From: Candidatus Zixiibacteriota bacterium
GTDB lineage: Bacteria; Zixibacteria; MSB-5A5; GN15; JACZUZ01
Length of the DNA: 5,908 nt
Assembly (NCBI GenBank): GCA_022563625.1
Contig: JADFNA010000121.1
Coordinates: forward strand, 1 to 5,908
Direction of reading: 5' to 3'
Each line of letters opens with the position of its first letter. Position 1 is the first letter of the stretch. Below the pieces are notes generated by a model that did no database searches, was not told the origin of the DNA, and saw only the letters and a program-made list of their open reading frames with translations. A program made the position numbers and the translations under genes. Shown here in pieces: positions 3,651 through 5,908 of this stretch.

Positions 3651-5908
3651 ATGAAGAATACGTCCTCACAGCAAGTTGCCCAGTTCGACCCGCTCTTGCT
3701 CTCGGTAGAGGAGTTGTTCTGCCAGCTCCAGCGAGACAAAGCTATGCGCCAACTGGCGGCTGTTTCTCCTGAGAGTTTTGAACCGACTTCTCTGGCGTAC
3801 GGGCTTTATCTGGCCCTGTGTTGCGAGGCCAAACTTTGCGAAAGCAAATACGCTGAGGCCATCGAAGCTGGCGACAGCGCATTGAAGATTCTGGCCCCGT
3901 CTTCTCTCAATCGCCGTGTCGGTCGAATTCTGTGGAATCTGTCGAGGGCAAACTCACTCTCCGGCAATCTGACTGACGCCGAGATGCGCGCCAGAGACTC
4001 GATTTCCGCTTATCGCCGATCTGAATATCGCTCCGGCGTGGTCGACGGACTCAACGAGCTGGCCAAAATTTCCTTCATCAAATCTCAGTACGCCCGCTCT
4101 ATTGAGTTCCTTCAAGATGCACTGGCGCTGCTCGGCGATGACCCGGCCAAAGAACAACAGATTCGCAGTAATCTCGGCCGTGTAAAAATTCTCGCCGGTC
4201 AGTGGGGTGACGCTTATTACCTCCTGAGCGCAGCGCTTGAATATGATCTCAAACATAGTCTGGGAATCTCAGCCGCCCGCAACCACCTCTCACTCGGGTA
4301 TCTTCGCTTCCGCCAGCGCCGGTTCTCTGAGGCCGTCGAACATTACGCATCCGCTGAAACCCTGATTGAAGAACACAATATTGTTCGGGACCGGCTTATT
4401 TTACAGGAATACCGCGGCGAACTCGCTCTGGCCAAGGGAGATTACAGAGAGGCCCGGGCGATTCTGGTTCCGACTCTTGAACAATCAAAGCGCCTGGCGC
4501 CTGATTCTGCCCTGGTGACACAGGTCGGCCGGATTCTCTCGGAAGTTTTTCTGGAACTCGAACTAATTGACGAAGCTCTGCAGCTTTCCCAGCAAACGCT
4601 GGAGCGTTCAGAAAAGCTGGGTGAGCTGGTGGAAGTTGGCCTGTGCCACATTCTTGTCGGGGCGATTTTTGCCCGTTCGGCGTCTGTCAATTCCAATCAG
4701 TCCGAGGCGATTGAATATTATGAAAAGGGAATTGACCTCTTGCGCAAAATTGGTGACCCGCTGGAAATCGGAAAAGCCCTGCTCAGAGCGCCGGATGTCT
4801 ACGGCAGCGAAAAACCCGAAAAAACGCTTGCCTTATTGCGCGAGGCGCGCAAGACGCTGGCCGATTTGGATGTGGATTTTTACAATGCCACCGCGGCGCT
4901 GGCCTTTGCCAGGCGCTCTTTTGAGAGCGGCCATTTCTCCGATGGCTACCAGCCGCTGTGTGAGGCCCGTGAATTGTTCGAACGCATGGGAGACCAGGCC
5001 TATGTCCGTCAGATTGAAACCCTGACGAAAAAAGTCGCCTCCGAAGCTGTCGCCTCTTCGCTTTCCCAGGCAAACAGTTTCAACCTGTTTGGCGGGTTTG
5101 CCGCTGATGGTGAAAATGAAGGCCTGCAGGGCGCCGACTTTGAAAAGTCAGTCGAGACATTGCGGCTAAAAACCGGGTCCGAGCGGGCCGTTATCCTGTC
5201 GTTAGAAGCTGACACGACGAATGTAATCACCAACACCGCATTGACTGACGCCGAGAGGCGCCAATTCGCCGACACTTTCATGGGCCTGCTGGGAGAAGAG
5301 ATCGCGAAGGAAACCCCTACCCTGCTCTTAGATTGTTCTCGTGATCCTTATATCAACAAGCTTTTGCCAAGCGGCGGACGCGCGGTTGTTTCAAGTGTCA
5401 TCGTCACACCGCTGAAAATATCCGGAGACATAGCCGGTTATCTGTATCTTGACAGGCTCGGGGCGCCGGACCGCAAACCGCAGTCATGGTCGCCCTATTC
5501 ACAGGATGATTTGAATTTCGCCGTTGGCTATGCCGGCTTTGTGGCCCTCGAAATGGCCCAGGCCCAAAAAGCTCAACTGGTCGAAGACAACAACCGGCTC
5601 AAAGAGCAAATCCAGCAGAAAGTTGGTTTCCCGAATATAATCACACGCAATCCCGAAATGCTTGAACTACTGGCCCGCGTAAGGCAGATAGTGGATGCGG
5701 ATATTTCAATTAATATTTACGGTGAAACCGGCAGCGGCAAAGACCTGCTGGCCAAAGCGATCCATTACAACTCCTTCCGGCGCGACAAACGATTCATTTC
5801 TGTCAACTGCGCCGCTTTGCCCGAGACACTCCTTGAATCGGAATTGTTTGGATACAAACGCGGGGCCTTCACCGGCGCCGACAGGGATAAATCCGGTTTG
5901 TTTGAGGA
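3651..5908 (+). CDS. TPR-GAF-AAA+ sigma54-dependent transcriptional activator (3' partial)
   Basis: This frame stays open for 752 codons to the window edge. Residues 1 to about 460 are alpha-helical, with repeated TPR-like pairs such as KYAEAIEAGDSAL (66-78), RFSEAVEHYASAE (224-236), DYREARAIL (264-272) and QSEAIEYYEKGIDLL (350-364). A GAF-like sensor domain lies at about 496-635, followed by a short coiled coil (636-657). The AAA+ domain then begins with PNIITRNPEM (661-670), Walker A GETGSGK (691-697) and ELFGYKRGAFTGA (731-743), whose GAFTGA loop (738-743) contacts sigma54. It should therefore be a cytoplasmic ATP-driven activator of sigma54 promoters, with TPR and GAF domains sensing a protein, peptide or small ligand. 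There is no receiver domain or membrane segment, so it is not a classical response regulator. Walker B, the sensor residues and any HTH lie past the right edge. ATG 3651 is used here; GTG 3585 has a better Shine-Dalgarno and would add 22 residues. Confidence 0.93.
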   Translation, partial: MKNTSSQQVAQFDPLLLSVEELFCQLQRDKAMRQLAAVSPESFEPTSLAYGLYLALCCEAKLCESKYAEAIEAGDSALKILAPSSLNRRVGRILWNLSRANSLSGNLTDAEMRARDSISAYRRSEYRSGVVDGLNELAKISFIKSQYARSIEFLQDALALLGDDPAKEQQIRSNLGRVKILAGQWGDAYYLLSAALEYDLKHSLGISAARNHLSLGYLRFRQRRFSEAVEHYASAETLIEEHNIVRDRLILQEYRGELALAKGDYREARAILVPTLEQSKRLAPDSALVTQVGRILSEVFLELELIDEALQLSQQTLERSEKLGELVEVGLCHILVGAIFARSASVNSNQSEAIEYYEKGIDLLRKIGDPLEIGKALLRAPDVYGSEKPEKTLALLREARKTLADLDVDFYNATAALAFARRSFESGHFSDGYQPLCEARELFERMGDQAYVRQIETLTKKVASEAVASSLSQANSFNLFGGFAADGENEGLQGADFEKSVETLRLKTGSERAVILSLEADTTNVITNTALTDAERRQFADTFMGLLGEEIAKETPTLLLDCSRDPYINKLLPSGGRAVVSSVIVTPLKISGDIAGYLYLDRLGAPDRKPQSWSPYSQDDLNFAVGYAGFVALEMAQAQKAQLVEDNNRLKEQIQQKVGFPNIITRNPEMLELLARVRQIVDADISINIYGETGSGKDLLAKAIHYNSFRRDKRFISVNCAALPETLLESELFGYKRGAFTGADRDKSGLFE

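Noticed and set aside
4567..5025. 152-codon + strand frame inside the regulator
   Set aside because: The overlapping frame (codons starting at positions divisible by 3) carries the TPR and GAF sequence; this one is rich in Arg, Trp and Pro without any motif.

Overview
This window, about 53% GC by eye, reads left to right on the + strand. It comes from a Gram-negative-type bacterium that I cannot place with confidence. The pgpH-ybeY-corC order is a conserved bacterial housekeeping arrangement. The style of the second half (long TPR regulator, sigma54 activator domain, small exported acidic protein) would suit an uncultured FCB-group-like or deltaproteobacteria-like lineage, but that is a weak inference.

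Region 1 (1-2775) is a housekeeping cluster of three genes on the + strand. First is the C-terminal part of a PgpH-type membrane HD-domain phosphodiesterase, whose N-terminus lies left of the window. It is followed 18 bases later by ybeY (rRNA-processing endoribonuclease) and, after a 39-base gap, by a CorC/HlyC-type membrane protein with a CBS pair. The tight spacing suggests co-transcription.

Region 2 (2776-3187) is a 412-base stretch without a recognisable gene but rich in signals. It holds a weak terminator-like repeat after corC, a near-perfect sigma54 (-24/-12) promoter on the minus strand at 2947-2962, a weaker sigma54-like site on the + strand at 2870-2885, a 7-bp hairpin between them, a near-consensus sigma70 promoter at 3016-3044 and an inverted repeat in the predicted leader of the next gene. 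The minus-strand promoter points at no ORF of useful size, so it may drive a small or antisense RNA.

Region 3 (3188-5908) holds a 114-residue exported protein of unknown function. It is followed by a long reading frame, open to the right edge, that encodes a TPR-GAF-AAA+ sigma54-dependent activator; the GAFTGA loop is intact. The sigma70 promoter probably serves both genes. A small secreted protein, a TPR sensor that activates sigma54, and sigma54-type promoters just upstream together suggest a self-contained regulatory module. This linkage is inference. The regulator continues past the right edge, so its Walker B motif, the rest of its AAA+ domain and any DNA-binding domain cannot be seen.
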